64,000 bases of DNA, from the NCBI RefSeq assembly GCF_947503875.1, contig NZ_CANNFH010000007.1:62001-126000 (forward strand). Reading direction: 5' to 3'. Below the pieces are notes generated by a model, which saw nothing but the letters and a program-made list of their open reading frames with translations, had not been told where the DNA came from and did no database searches. The DNA is from an uncultured Polaribacter sp. (GTDB lineage: Bacteria > Bacteroidota > Bacteroidia > Flavobacteriales > Flavobacteriaceae). Below, piece after piece: positions 8,640-16,460 of the stretch. The position numbers and the translations under genes are program-made. The number at the start of each line of letters is the position of its first letter. Position 1 is the first letter of the stretch.

Positions 8640-9314
8640 TTATACAATACTTTCACCATTTAAATTGGTCGTTAAAATATCACTAAACAAATTAAAAAAA
8701 GGTCTTAGCGCTTTGTAACTTTCATCTATTTGGTTTACAAAATCCGCAGATAAAACTTCTTCATCGGTAAAGTTTTTAACTGCAATAAATCCTTTTTTAC
8801 GTAATAAAGCAACATCTAGATGCTCTTTATCAAAACCTCTAGGTGCTGTTTTTAATTCGCTAAAACTTTCAAATTTACCACCAAAATGCTTTTTAAAGTT
8901 TTTGTCTTTTAAAATGTCTTTAATCTCAGAAGCATCTAATTCTATTTCTTTGCGAATTCGAAACAAGTCTTCTTTACTAGGTTCCCAAAAGCCACCTGCT
9001 AAAAAAGATTCTCCTGGTCTTACTCTTAAAAAATAACCACCTCTTAACGCTTTCCCTAATCTAGAAAACGAGTTTGCAAAATGTGCTTTGTATGGCGTTT
9101 TATCTTTAGAAAAACGCACATCTCTATAAATACGCATCATTTTAGATTTTTCGATTTCATCATGCTCTTGTAATTTTTGATGAATAGCACCAAACACTTC
9201 TTTAGCATTTGTTTGCGCTTTTGTATAAGTGTCTTTATGCTCTGCAAACCAATCTCTATTATTGTTTTTCTGAAGATTTTGAAGGTACTTTAATGTAGAT
9301 TTTTCGATTTGCAT
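8640..9314 (-). CDS. DUF2461 family protein
   Basis: A 224-residue cytoplasmic protein matching the DUF2461/TIGR02453 family. Recognisable blocks are LQNLQKNNNRDWFAEHK at the N-terminus, MRIYRDVRFSKDKTPYKAHF in the middle, and GGYFLRVRPGESFLAGGFW. The function of the family is not established. It diverges from the DUF1853 gene with 56 bases between the two starts and converges on the MATE gene. Confidence 0.88.
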   Translation of the reverse strand: MQIEKSTLKYLQNLQKNNNRDWFAEHKDTYTKAQTNAKEVFGAIHQKLQEHDEIEKSKMMRIYRDVRFSKDKTPYKAHFANSFSRLGKALRGGYFLRVRPGESFLAGGFWEPSKEDLFRIRKEIELDASEIKDILKDKNFKKHFGGKFESFSELKTAPRGFDKEHLDVALLRKKGFIAVKNFTDEEVLSADFVNQIDESYKALRPFFNLFSDILTTNLNGESIV

Positions 9315-9370
9315 TTTATGAAATTTTAAAAGCTAAATTTACAAAATAGATTTGTAACTTCGATTTTGAA

Positions 9371-10186
9371 ATGCATCAAAAAACTAAAGAAATACAGAAA
9401 AGATATGATGGTTTTTTGCAAACACCTTGTTTGTGGAAAAACACAGCGGTTTTTGATATAGATCACTTTAATATCGAACCAAAATCATTAAAAATTGATA
9501 TCGATCTTAATGAGAAATTACGCTTAGGAAAATATATAGAACGTTTTGTTTCATTTCAATTACAAAATGAAAAATCTATTAAAATAGTAGCAGAAAATAT
9601 TCAAATTCAACAAGAAAAAAGAACTTTAGGTGAGTTAGACTGTCTTTTATTAGAAAATAACAAGCCTATTCATTTAGAAATCATCTATAAATTCTATTTA
9701 TACGATAAACGAGCTGGTAATAGAGAAATTGAACATTTTATTGGACCAAATAGGAAAGATGCTTTAATAGAAAAGTTAACCAAATTAAAAGAAAAACAAT
9801 TACCATTGTTCTATTCTAATGAATGCAAAGCCTATTTAGAAACTCTCAATTTATCATCAGAAAAAATTACTCAAAAAGTATATTTTAAAGCGCAACTATT
9901 TGTGCCGTTTTCTAATAAAGGTTTGCAACTAAAACAATTAAACACAAATTGTATTGTTGGTTTTTATATAAATCGAAAAGAATTGATACAGTTTAAAGAG
10001 TGTAAATTTTATATTCCTACTAAAAAAGATTGGCTAATACAGCCACACTCAGCAATAAATTGGATTTCTTCTACAGAATTCAACAAAAAATCTAAAGATT
10101 ATCTAGAAAGACAGTTTTCGCCACTTTGCTGGCTAAAAAAACCAAATGGCATTTTAGAAAAATTCTTTTTAGTTTGGTGGGGTTAG
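9371..10186 (+). CDS. DUF1853 family protein
   Basis: A 271-residue protein of the DUF1853 type. Residues near 85-110 read GELDCLLLENNKPIHLEIIYKFYLY, giving the D-x(n)-E-x-x-x-K spacing reminiscent of the PD-(D/E)XK nuclease fold to which I believe this family is assigned; nuclease activity is unproven. A -7 element TAGATTTG lies at 9347-9354, 16 bases before the start. The stop codon is directly followed by a 7-base tandem repeat array. The gene stands alone, and its neighbours give no functional hint. Confidence 0.75.
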   Translation: MHQKTKEIQKRYDGFLQTPCLWKNTAVFDIDHFNIEPKSLKIDIDLNEKLRLGKYIERFVSFQLQNEKSIKIVAENIQIQQEKRTLGELDCLLLENNKPIHLEIIYKFYLYDKRAGNREIEHFIGPNRKDALIEKLTKLKEKQLPLFYSNECKAYLETLNLSSEKITQKVYFKAQLFVPFSNKGLQLKQLNTNCIVGFYINRKELIQFKECKFYIPTKKDWLIQPHSAINWISSTEFNKKSKDYLERQFSPLCWLKKPNGILEKFFLVWWG

Positions 10187-10198
10187 TTGGTGGTTTTT

Positions 10199-10261
10199 GG
10201 TGACTGGTGACTGGTGAATGGTGACCGAAGACTGAATACTGAATACTGACGACTGAAGACT
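10199..10261. repeat. Heptanucleotide tandem array switching unit type
   Basis: Nine in-register 7-base units: GGTGACT, GGTGACT, GGTGAAT, GGTGACC, GAAGACT, GAATACT, GAATACT, GACGACT, GAAGACT. The first four belong to the same RGTGAnn family as the array at 6623-6685; the last five form a second family, GAnKACT. The register is kept across the change. Confidence 0.88.
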
Positions 10262-10287
10262 GGTTGAAAACCAAATTTCTAAAAATA

Positions 10288-10321
10288 AAAAGAGGAATTT
10301 AATTGCTTAAATCCCTCTTTT
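10288..10321 (-). terminator. Terminator of the MacAB-like operon
   Basis: Fifteen-base stem (10288-10302 with 10307-10321, one G-U pair) and 4-base loop, 19 bases after the stop codon of the adaptor gene on the minus strand. A T-rich stretch follows in that direction. Confidence 0.85.
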
Positions 10322-10340
10322 AAAATTTTAATTATTGTAA

Positions 10341-11456
10341 TTATTTACCCTTTTTTTCTTCTTTATCTTTAGAAGCTTTATTCCAAATTTTTATTTCATC
10401 TTCAGCAGTAACACCTTCTAAAACTTCAACATTTACACCATCTGAAGTCCCTAATTTTAAGGTTACTTTTTCAAAGGTATCATCTCCTGTTTTAACTTCT
10501 ACATAAGGCTCTTCTGTTTTTTTATTGAATCTTAGAAGTGCTTCTTTAATAGACAAAACACTGTCTTTTTTAACTAAAACAATATCTGCATTTGCACTAT
10601 AACCTGCTCTAATAAAAAATTTGTCATCTAAAGAAACATCTGCTTTAATTTTAAATTGTACTGCTCCGCCTTCTTCTGTACCTTTTGGTGCAATAAAATT
10701 TAATTTTGCAGGAAATTTTGTACCTTCAATAGCTCCTATTGAAACTTCTATATCTGTACCTTTTACTAATTTACCAACTTCAGATTCATCTACTTTTCCT
10801 TCAAAAATCATTTTATTCATATCTGCAATAGATGCAATGGTTGTACCTGCATTAAAGTTGTTAGACTGTATAACTTGATCTCCTTCTTTTACAGGAATTT
10901 CTAAAATAGTACCAGACATTTGTGCTATGATACTAGTATTTGCAGATGCCCCTGAACCCGCAGAACCTCTTTTTATAATTTGATAATCGTTTTGAGCATT
11001 TAATAAATCTTGTTTAGATTGGTTATATTGCAACTCTACACCTTCATATTCCGCTCTTGCAATTACACCTTTATCAAATAAATTTTTATTTCTATTATAA
11101 GATATTTTTGCATTATTAAGTCTAATTTTTGCATTGTCTACTCTACCTTTTGCGCTAATTAAAGACTGTTCATTAGGTACTACTCTAACTGTTGCAATTA
11201 AATCTCCTTTTTTAACCTTAGAACCTTCTGTCAACATTATTTTATCAATAATACCTGTAATTTGAGGTTTAATTTCTATCTCTTCTAAAGGAGTTACTTT
11301 ACCTGTAGCCACAGTTTTTTTTACAATTGTGGTTTTAAACGGTGTTTCCGTTTCAAAAGCTACAATATTCTTTTTATTCTTTTTACCAAACCAAAGAAGT
11401 GCAGCAATAAAACCTATTGCTATAATTCCTATAATAATTTTTGATCTTTTACTCAT
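10341..11456 (-). CDS. Periplasmic adaptor of a MacAB-like ABC efflux system
   Basis: A 371-residue membrane-fusion protein: one N-terminal membrane helix (IIIGIIAIGFIAALLWF), then a lipoyl-type domain (TGKVTPLEEIEIKPQITGIIDKIMLTEGSKVKKGD), a helical hairpin (about 100-165) and a beta-barrel domain. It ends in a lysine-rich tail. It is the last gene of a four-gene operon with two FtsX-type permeases and an ATPase, the usual Bacteroidota arrangement of a MacA-like adaptor with separated MacB parts. It would pass substrate from the periplasm to a TolC-type duct; none is encoded in the operon itself. Confidence 0.9.
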   Translation of the reverse strand: MSKRSKIIIGIIAIGFIAALLWFGKKNKKNIVAFETETPFKTTIVKKTVATGKVTPLEEIEIKPQITGIIDKIMLTEGSKVKKGDLIATVRVVPNEQSLISAKGRVDNAKIRLNNAKISYNRNKNLFDKGVIARAEYEGVELQYNQSKQDLLNAQNDYQIIKRGSAGSGASANTSIIAQMSGTILEIPVKEGDQVIQSNNFNAGTTIASIADMNKMIFEGKVDESEVGKLVKGTDIEVSIGAIEGTKFPAKLNFIAPKGTEEGGAVQFKIKADVSLDDKFFIRAGYSANADIVLVKKDSVLSIKEALLRFNKKTEEPYVEVKTGDDTFEKVTLKLGTSDGVNVEVLEGVTAEDEIKIWNKASKDKEEKKGK

Positions 11457-11478
11457 GATTTATGTTAATTGATTGAAT

Positions 11479-12723
11479 TTATTCTTCTCTTAATGCTTCT
11501 ATTGGTTTTACCACAGTTGCCATGTGTGCAGGAATTAAACCTATTAAGGTACCTAAAAATACAAGTGTACCAAACGCTATTATTATAACAGGTATATCTA
11601 CTGTTGGGTTAATAAGTGCAGCATCTTCTCCTTGGCCAAAAGCAGTGTCTATTAAAAACAGCACCAAACTTCCAAATATAATACCTATCATACCTGCAAT
11701 TGTGGTTAAAAAAACCGATTCTAAAATAATTTGCTGGCGTACACTTTTGGGTGTTGCTCCTAATGCTCTTCTAATGCCTATTTCTTTTGTGCGCTCTTTT
11801 ACCGTAATTAATAAAATATTACCAATTGCAAAAACACCTGCAATAAGTGTGGCAATACCCACAAACCAAGTTAAAAACTGCAAACCTGTTAAAAAACCGG
11901 TTACTTTGCCAATTTCTTTACCTAAATTTACACTACCAAAAGCCCTTTCATCTTCTGGATGCACTTTATGCAACCCTTTTAAGGTAAGTAAAATGTCTTT
12001 TTCCATTTGCTCAATATCAGTGCCTTCATTGGCAGTAATCATCATCCAATCTACCTTGTCTGAGCTGTTGTATACTTTTCTAAAAGTGGTAAAAGGTATA
12101 TAAGCAGTATCGCCATCTATATCCACAGTACTAGAACGTTTATAAACCCCAATAACCTTATAACTAATACTATTTATTTTTAAATATTGTCCGATTGGAA
12201 ATTCACCTTTATCAAACAATTGTTTGTACATTTCTTCCGAAATCACAGTAACCTTTGCACTAGATAAAATGTCATTTTCGTTTAAAAAACGGCCATATAT
12301 TAATGGTTTTTTCTGAATTTGATCTAAAATTGGGTAATCTCCACTTACTTTAAAATCACCTGATTTAAAATCCTTAACTACTAGATTATTTCTTTGATTT
12401 CTGGGTGCCAATAGTTTTATTTCATCTGCATATTCAGATTTTAAAACATCAATATCATTCATGGTTAAACGAAAACGTCTTCCTTCCTGGAAACCTTTAA
12501 AAGGAGTATCTGTAGACTGCGTCCAAACAAAAACACTATTGGTTGCAAAATCTCCAAAGATTTTATTGAAACCATTTTCCATACCTCTTGCAGCACCTAA
12601 TAAAACTACCAATAAAAAAATACCCCAAAGTACACCTATTATGGTAATACCTGTTCGTATTTTATTTTTACGAATACTTCCGTAAATTTCTTGCCAAGAA
12701 TCTGAATCGAATAAAAATTTCAT
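11479..12723 (-). CDS. MacB/FtsX-type ABC permease (second paralogue)
   Basis: A 414-residue permease with the MacB topology: a first membrane helix (TGITIIGVLWGIFLLVVLLG), a large periplasmic domain (about 45-275), then three helices in the FtsX domain (GLQFLTWFVGIATLIAGVF to the end). The cytoplasmic coupling segment reads KERTKEIGIRRALGATPKSVRQQI and the C-terminus ends KPIEALREE. These transporters are mechanotransmitters that act on periplasmic substrates. It is the sister of the gene at 12726-13958, and both have the ATPase as a separate gene, so a heterodimer is likely. Confidence 0.92.
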   Translation of the reverse strand: MKFLFDSDSWQEIYGSIRKNKIRTGITIIGVLWGIFLLVVLLGAARGMENGFNKIFGDFATNSVFVWTQSTDTPFKGFQEGRRFRLTMNDIDVLKSEYADEIKLLAPRNQRNNLVVKDFKSGDFKVSGDYPILDQIQKKPLIYGRFLNENDILSSAKVTVISEEMYKQLFDKGEFPIGQYLKINSISYKVIGVYKRSSTVDIDGDTAYIPFTTFRKVYNSSDKVDWMMITANEGTDIEQMEKDILLTLKGLHKVHPEDERAFGSVNLGKEIGKVTGFLTGLQFLTWFVGIATLIAGVFAIGNILLITVKERTKEIGIRRALGATPKSVRQQIILESVFLTTIAGMIGIIFGSLVLFLIDTAFGQGEDAALINPTVDIPVIIIAFGTLVFLGTLIGLIPAHMATVVKPIEALREE

Positions 12724-12725
12724 AA

Positions 12726-13958
12726 TTAATCTGCTCTTAAAGCTTCTATTGGTTTAATATTTGCTGCCTTTTTTGCAGGAACATAACCTGCAATTAAGCC
12801 TGATAGTATTAAAACTACAGTGGCACCTATTACAATACCTGGACTTACACTTGGGTCTTTTATAAAATAATTTTCTTCTAAACTATCGCCAATTAGGCTT
12901 AAAATATAGGTTCCTAAAGAAAGGCCTAAATAGCCGGCTAAAGTGGTTATTAACACAGATTCTTGCACAACCATAGCTACTATAGAAGCTGGTTTTGCAC
13001 CTAAAGCTTTTCTAATACCAAATTCTTTGGTTCTTTCTTTAATTACAAAAATCATAATGTTAGAAATTCCAATTATTCCTGCTACCAAAGTTCCAGAACC
13101 TACAATTATTACAATAGCATATAAAATGCCCATAAACTGGCCAATTCCTTTGTTGGCTTCTGCCATATTTCTTACAGAAAGCGCACTTTGATCATCTGGA
13201 TGAATGTTTAATTTACTTCTTAAATCTCTTTCTAGTCGGTTACCAAAAGTTACAGCTTCTGTTAAACTTAAATTTGGGTTATAACCTAATGCAATTTGAC
13301 TCACATAATCGTTATTACCATACATTTTTTGTGCGGTTGTTAAGGGTATATAAGCTTTTCTTTCTTCATTATCTCCTCCATCATCAGAAAAAATACCAAT
13401 TATTAAATAAGAACTTCCATTAACATTTACTCTTTTACCTAAAGCAGGTCTTTCGCCAAATAAATCTTTTTTAATTAACCTACCAATTACAATAACCTTA
13501 GACGCTTCATTTAAATCGCGTTCATTCAAATATCTACCCTCTTCAATAATAGTTTTTTCTAAAAATTGATGATCGGGATTTACAGCTGTTATGCTATAAT
13601 TGCTTGCTTCATTTTTATATTTTATAGAAAAGTTTTTGTAGATTCTAGCAGATTGATATTGAATTTTACTAGCATACTCATCTGTAACGTAATTATAATC
13701 TTTGTTTTTTAGTTGAATTCTTCTACCGGTTTGCAAACCTTTATAAGGTTTAGAGGTTTTCCAAACTCTTACAAACATGGCGTTTTGTGCATCATCTACA
13801 AAAGCACCCTTAAACGTGTTGCTTAAACCACTTACAATACCAAATAATAAAGTGAATAATAAAATTGCAAAGGCAACTGTAAAACCAGACATTACAGAAC
13901 GTAATCGGTTTTTATTGATACTCTGAAAAATTTCTCTCCAACGATCTAAATCAAACAT
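12726..13958 (-). CDS. MacB/FtsX-type ABC permease (first paralogue)
   Basis: A 410-residue permease with the same plan as the next gene: helix 1 (SGFTVAFAILLFTLLFGIVSG), periplasmic domain, three C-terminal helices, coupling segment KERTKEFGIRKALGAKPASI and ending KPIEALRAD. The gap to the downstream permease is 2 bases, as is the gap to the upstream ATPase. The two permeases are clearly related but diverged, which supports a heterodimeric transporter rather than a recent duplication. Confidence 0.92.
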   Translation of the reverse strand: MFDLDRWREIFQSINKNRLRSVMSGFTVAFAILLFTLLFGIVSGLSNTFKGAFVDDAQNAMFVRVWKTSKPYKGLQTGRRIQLKNKDYNYVTDEYASKIQYQSARIYKNFSIKYKNEASNYSITAVNPDHQFLEKTIIEEGRYLNERDLNEASKVIVIGRLIKKDLFGERPALGKRVNVNGSSYLIIGIFSDDGGDNEERKAYIPLTTAQKMYGNNDYVSQIALGYNPNLSLTEAVTFGNRLERDLRSKLNIHPDDQSALSVRNMAEANKGIGQFMGILYAIVIIVGSGTLVAGIIGISNIMIFVIKERTKEFGIRKALGAKPASIVAMVVQESVLITTLAGYLGLSLGTYILSLIGDSLEENYFIKDPSVSPGIVIGATVVLILSGLIAGYVPAKKAANIKPIEALRAD

Positions 13959-13960
13959 AA

Positions 13961-14659
13961 TTAAACTGCTTTAGATTTACCAACAGCCGTAATTTCATCA
14001 CTAATAATTAAACCATCTTTTAAACGTACTACACGCTTGGTTTGCTCTGCCACTTCTTCTTCGTGGGTAATTACAAAAACGGTCATTCCTTCATCATTAA
14101 TATCCTTTAACAAATCCATTACAGAGTCTGTTGTAGTAGAATCTAAGGCTCCTGTTGGCTCATCTGCCAAAACTACTTTTGGTTTGGTAACTAAAGCTCT
14201 TGCAATTGCTACACGTTGTTTTTGTCCTCCAGAAAGTTCATTTGGTAAATGTTCTGCCCACTCTTTTAAACCTACTTTTTCTAGATAATCTAGTGCTGTT
14301 TTTAAACGTTCTTTTCTGCTAATACCTTTGTAATACAATGGTAACGCAACGTTTTCTAAAGCTGTTTTGTAAGATATTAGGTTGAATGATTGAAAAATAA
14401 AGCCTAAAAATTTATTTCTTAAAAGCGCCGCTTTCTTCTCATTCATGTCTTTAATGAGTTGCCCATTTAAAAAATAATTTCCTTCATCATGTACATCTAA
14501 TAAACCAACAATATTTAATAAAGTAGATTTTCCAGAACCAGAAGATCCCATAATAGAAACAAATTCACCTTCTTTTATGTGTAAATCTATACCTTTTAAA
14601 ACGTGTAAAGAATCTTTACCTATAGGATAAGATTTGTGTAATTTTTCTATTTTAATCAT
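13961..14659 (-). CDS. ATP-binding subunit of MacAB/LolD-like ABC transporter
   Basis: A 232-residue ATPase with all motifs intact: Walker A GSSGSGKST, Q-loop FQSFN, signature LSGGQKQRVAIARAL, Walker B VVLADEPTGALD and switch VITHEEEVA. It belongs to the MacB/LolD/FtsE group that pairs with FtsX-type permeases. It is the first gene of the four-gene operon (ATPase, permease, permease, adaptor) and would power it from the cytoplasmic side. Confidence 0.93.
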   Translation of the reverse strand: MIKIEKLHKSYPIGKDSLHVLKGIDLHIKEGEFVSIMGSSGSGKSTLLNIVGLLDVHDEGNYFLNGQLIKDMNEKKAALLRNKFLGFIFQSFNLISYKTALENVALPLYYKGISRKERLKTALDYLEKVGLKEWAEHLPNELSGGQKQRVAIARALVTKPKVVLADEPTGALDSTTTDSVMDLLKDINDEGMTVFVITHEEEVAEQTKRVVRLKDGLIISDEITAVGKSKAV

Positions 14660-14903
14660 TGGTTAGTAATTTGGTTATAAAAGTATTGAAAGCATCTAGG
14701 TAGCCTTATTAATTTTATGTTAAAAGCCACAAAATTTAATCAAATACAACCATAAGACGCATCACTTTAAATAATGTTACAAAATTTTTTATTTAATTTT
14801 TTTTATGAATTCTAGTATAAAATTGAAAGCTAGTAATAATTTAAAAAACGTTAAATAAAAGCATAAGATTATTGTAAATTATTTCAAATAAAAAAAGATG
14901 AAG

Positions 14904-14911
14904 TATCTTTG
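14904..14911 (+). promoter_or_regulatory. -7 promoter element for the DCC gene
   Basis: TATCTTTG, a perfect TAnnTTTG match, 26 bases before the ATG at 14938. The 278-base spacer upstream back to the ABC operon is AT-rich and shows no gene or RNA. Confidence 0.6.
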
Positions 14912-14937
14912 ATTATACAAAAACAAATGGTTTTTTA

Positions 14938-15354
14938 ATGATTCAAATTCCAAATAACAAAAAACTAATTCTCTTTGATGGTGTATGTAATTTATGCAAT
15001 ACTGCTGTTGCAACTGCTATTAAGTATGATAAAAATAATGCCTTTTTATTTGCATCATTACAATCTAAAACAGGCAAAGAACTTGTAGACTACCTTAAAA
15101 TAGATATGGCCAAAATAGATTCTATTATTTTATATGAACCCAATATTGCTTATGATATAAAATCTACAGCTGCATTAAAAATAATGAACGCTTTTGGTGG
15201 TTTTTGGAGTCTTACCAAACTACTTTGGCTTTTCCCAGAAAGCTTTAGAGATTTGGTTTATGATTTTATTGCAAAAAATCGCTATAAATGGTTTGGAAAA
15301 AGAGAAAGTTGTATGCTGCCTACAGCAGAATTAAAAGCAAAATTTTTAAATTAA
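14938..15354 (+). CDS. DCC-family thiol-disulfide oxidoreductase-like protein (DUF393)
   Basis: A 138-residue protein with the family signature at the N-terminus (LFDGVCNLCNTAV), a C-x-x-C in a thioredoxin-like fold, and the usual later block SFRDLVYDFIAKNRYKWFGKRE, ending with a further cysteine (residue about 129). Family members are predicted oxidoreductases, with few tested. It is the first gene of a short run with a small membrane protein and a HAD phosphatase. Confidence 0.9.
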   Translation: MIQIPNNKKLILFDGVCNLCNTAVATAIKYDKNNAFLFASLQSKTGKELVDYLKIDMAKIDSIILYEPNIAYDIKSTAALKIMNAFGGFWSLTKLLWLFPESFRDLVYDFIAKNRYKWFGKRESCMLPTAELKAKFLN

Positions 15355-15359
15355 AACAC

Positions 15360-15665
15360 ATGAGTACATATACCACAAAAGCTGTCAAATTTAGTTTATC
15401 AATTTTATTGTTGATAGTTATTGTAATGATTTTAAGCCTTTTTGATAAAAGCCCATATTTTGATGTCATATCTACCATTATTGGCATTTTAACTTTTATC
15501 ATTATTATTTTTGGCATTATGGGACTTTTTTATTCCATTAAAGGAATTAAAGAAAAGAGTGTCATCAAAAAAATAGTGGCTTTAATTGTAAATACAGGAA
15601 CCGTTATTTTATTTACCTATATAATTATTGCAAACATTAACGATCTAATTAAATTCTTGAATTAA
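15360..15665 (+). CDS. Small three-helix membrane protein, function unknown
   Basis: About 101 residues from the ATG at 15360, which lies 5 bases after the DCC stop. A longer in-frame extension overlaps the DCC gene and is unlikely. Three hydrophobic helices are visible (SLSILLLIVIVMIL, IIGILTFIIIIFGIMGLF, IVALIVNTGTVILFTYIIIA). No family was recognised. Its stop codon overlaps the next start by one base, so it is translated with the HAD gene. Confidence 0.65.
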   Translation: MSTYTTKAVKFSLSILLLIVIVMILSLFDKSPYFDVISTIIGILTFIIIIFGIMGLFYSIKGIKEKSVIKKIVALIVNTGTVILFTYIIIANINDLIKFLN

Positions 15666-16321
15666 TGAAGATTCCCAAAGAAATTAAATGCGTAATTTTT
15701 GATATGGATGGTGTAATAATAAATTCTGAAGAAATTCATAAAAAAGCTTATTACCAAACTTTTAATGCTTTAAATGTTGATGTTTCTGAGGATTTGTACA
15801 AATCTTTTACAGGCTCATCTACCATAAATGCTTTTCAAAAATTAGTTGCTCATTTCAATTTAGATAACAATCCTGAAGATTTGGTTTTAGAAAAAAGAGC
15901 GCGTTATGTAAATTTCTTTGAAAACGGCCCAAATTTAGATTTGGTTGCTGGCGTAAAAGAAATTATTCAATATTTTTATGCCAAGGGCATTACTTTAATT
16001 TTGGCTTCCTCTTCTGCTATGGTCAATATCAATAGAGTTTTTAAACGTTTCGATTTAGAAAAATATTTTTTAGCAAAAATTAGTGGTGCAGATTTAAAAG
16101 CCTCTAAACCACATCCAGAAATCTTTAATAAAGCGGCACTTTTATCTAAAATATCAAAAGAAAACTGCGTGGTTATAGAAGATTCAGACAACGGAATTAA
16201 AGCGGCAAACGATGCCAATATTTTTGTATTCGGTTATGCCAATGTACTTTCTGAAGGACAAACTTTAGCAAATGCAGACGCTGTAATTTCTGATTTTTCT
16301 GAATTGAAAAAACTCATATAA
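15665..16321 (+). CDS. HAD-family phosphatase, beta-phosphoglucomutase-like
   Basis: A 218-residue HAD subfamily IA hydrolase. Motif I is IFDMDGVIINSE (nucleophile D and acid/base D), motif II ILASSS, motif III lysine in KASKPHPEIF, and motif IV VIEDSDNGIKAA. The helical cap after motif I and the exact form of motif I resemble beta-phosphoglucomutases and sugar-phosphate phosphatases. The start overlaps the previous stop by one base (TAATG). The substrate is not defined. Confidence 0.88.
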   Translation: MKIPKEIKCVIFDMDGVIINSEEIHKKAYYQTFNALNVDVSEDLYKSFTGSSTINAFQKLVAHFNLDNNPEDLVLEKRARYVNFFENGPNLDLVAGVKEIIQYFYAKGITLILASSSAMVNINRVFKRFDLEKYFLAKISGADLKASKPHPEIFNKAALLSKISKENCVVIEDSDNGIKAANDANIFVFGYANVLSEGQTLANADAVISDFSELKKLI

Positions 16322-16460
16322 TTAAATTCAAATCGATATTTATTAAAATTTAAAAGTGTTTTTTGTAGAATCAATAAAAATAAGCAAAGAAGTTTCTTAA
16401 AATAGTATGTTGGGTTTTTTATTCAGATATTTGTAATTCAGATTTTTTTATATTTTTTTG

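Noticed and set aside
10092..10274. A 60-residue minus-strand open frame with SVVSIQYSVF repeats
   Set aside because: It runs through the heptanucleotide array and the end of the DUF1853 gene; no start signal or protein-like pattern.
14660..14937. Possible small RNA or riboswitch in the 278-base spacer
   Set aside because: No stable stem or known consensus was seen; only a promoter element near the end.
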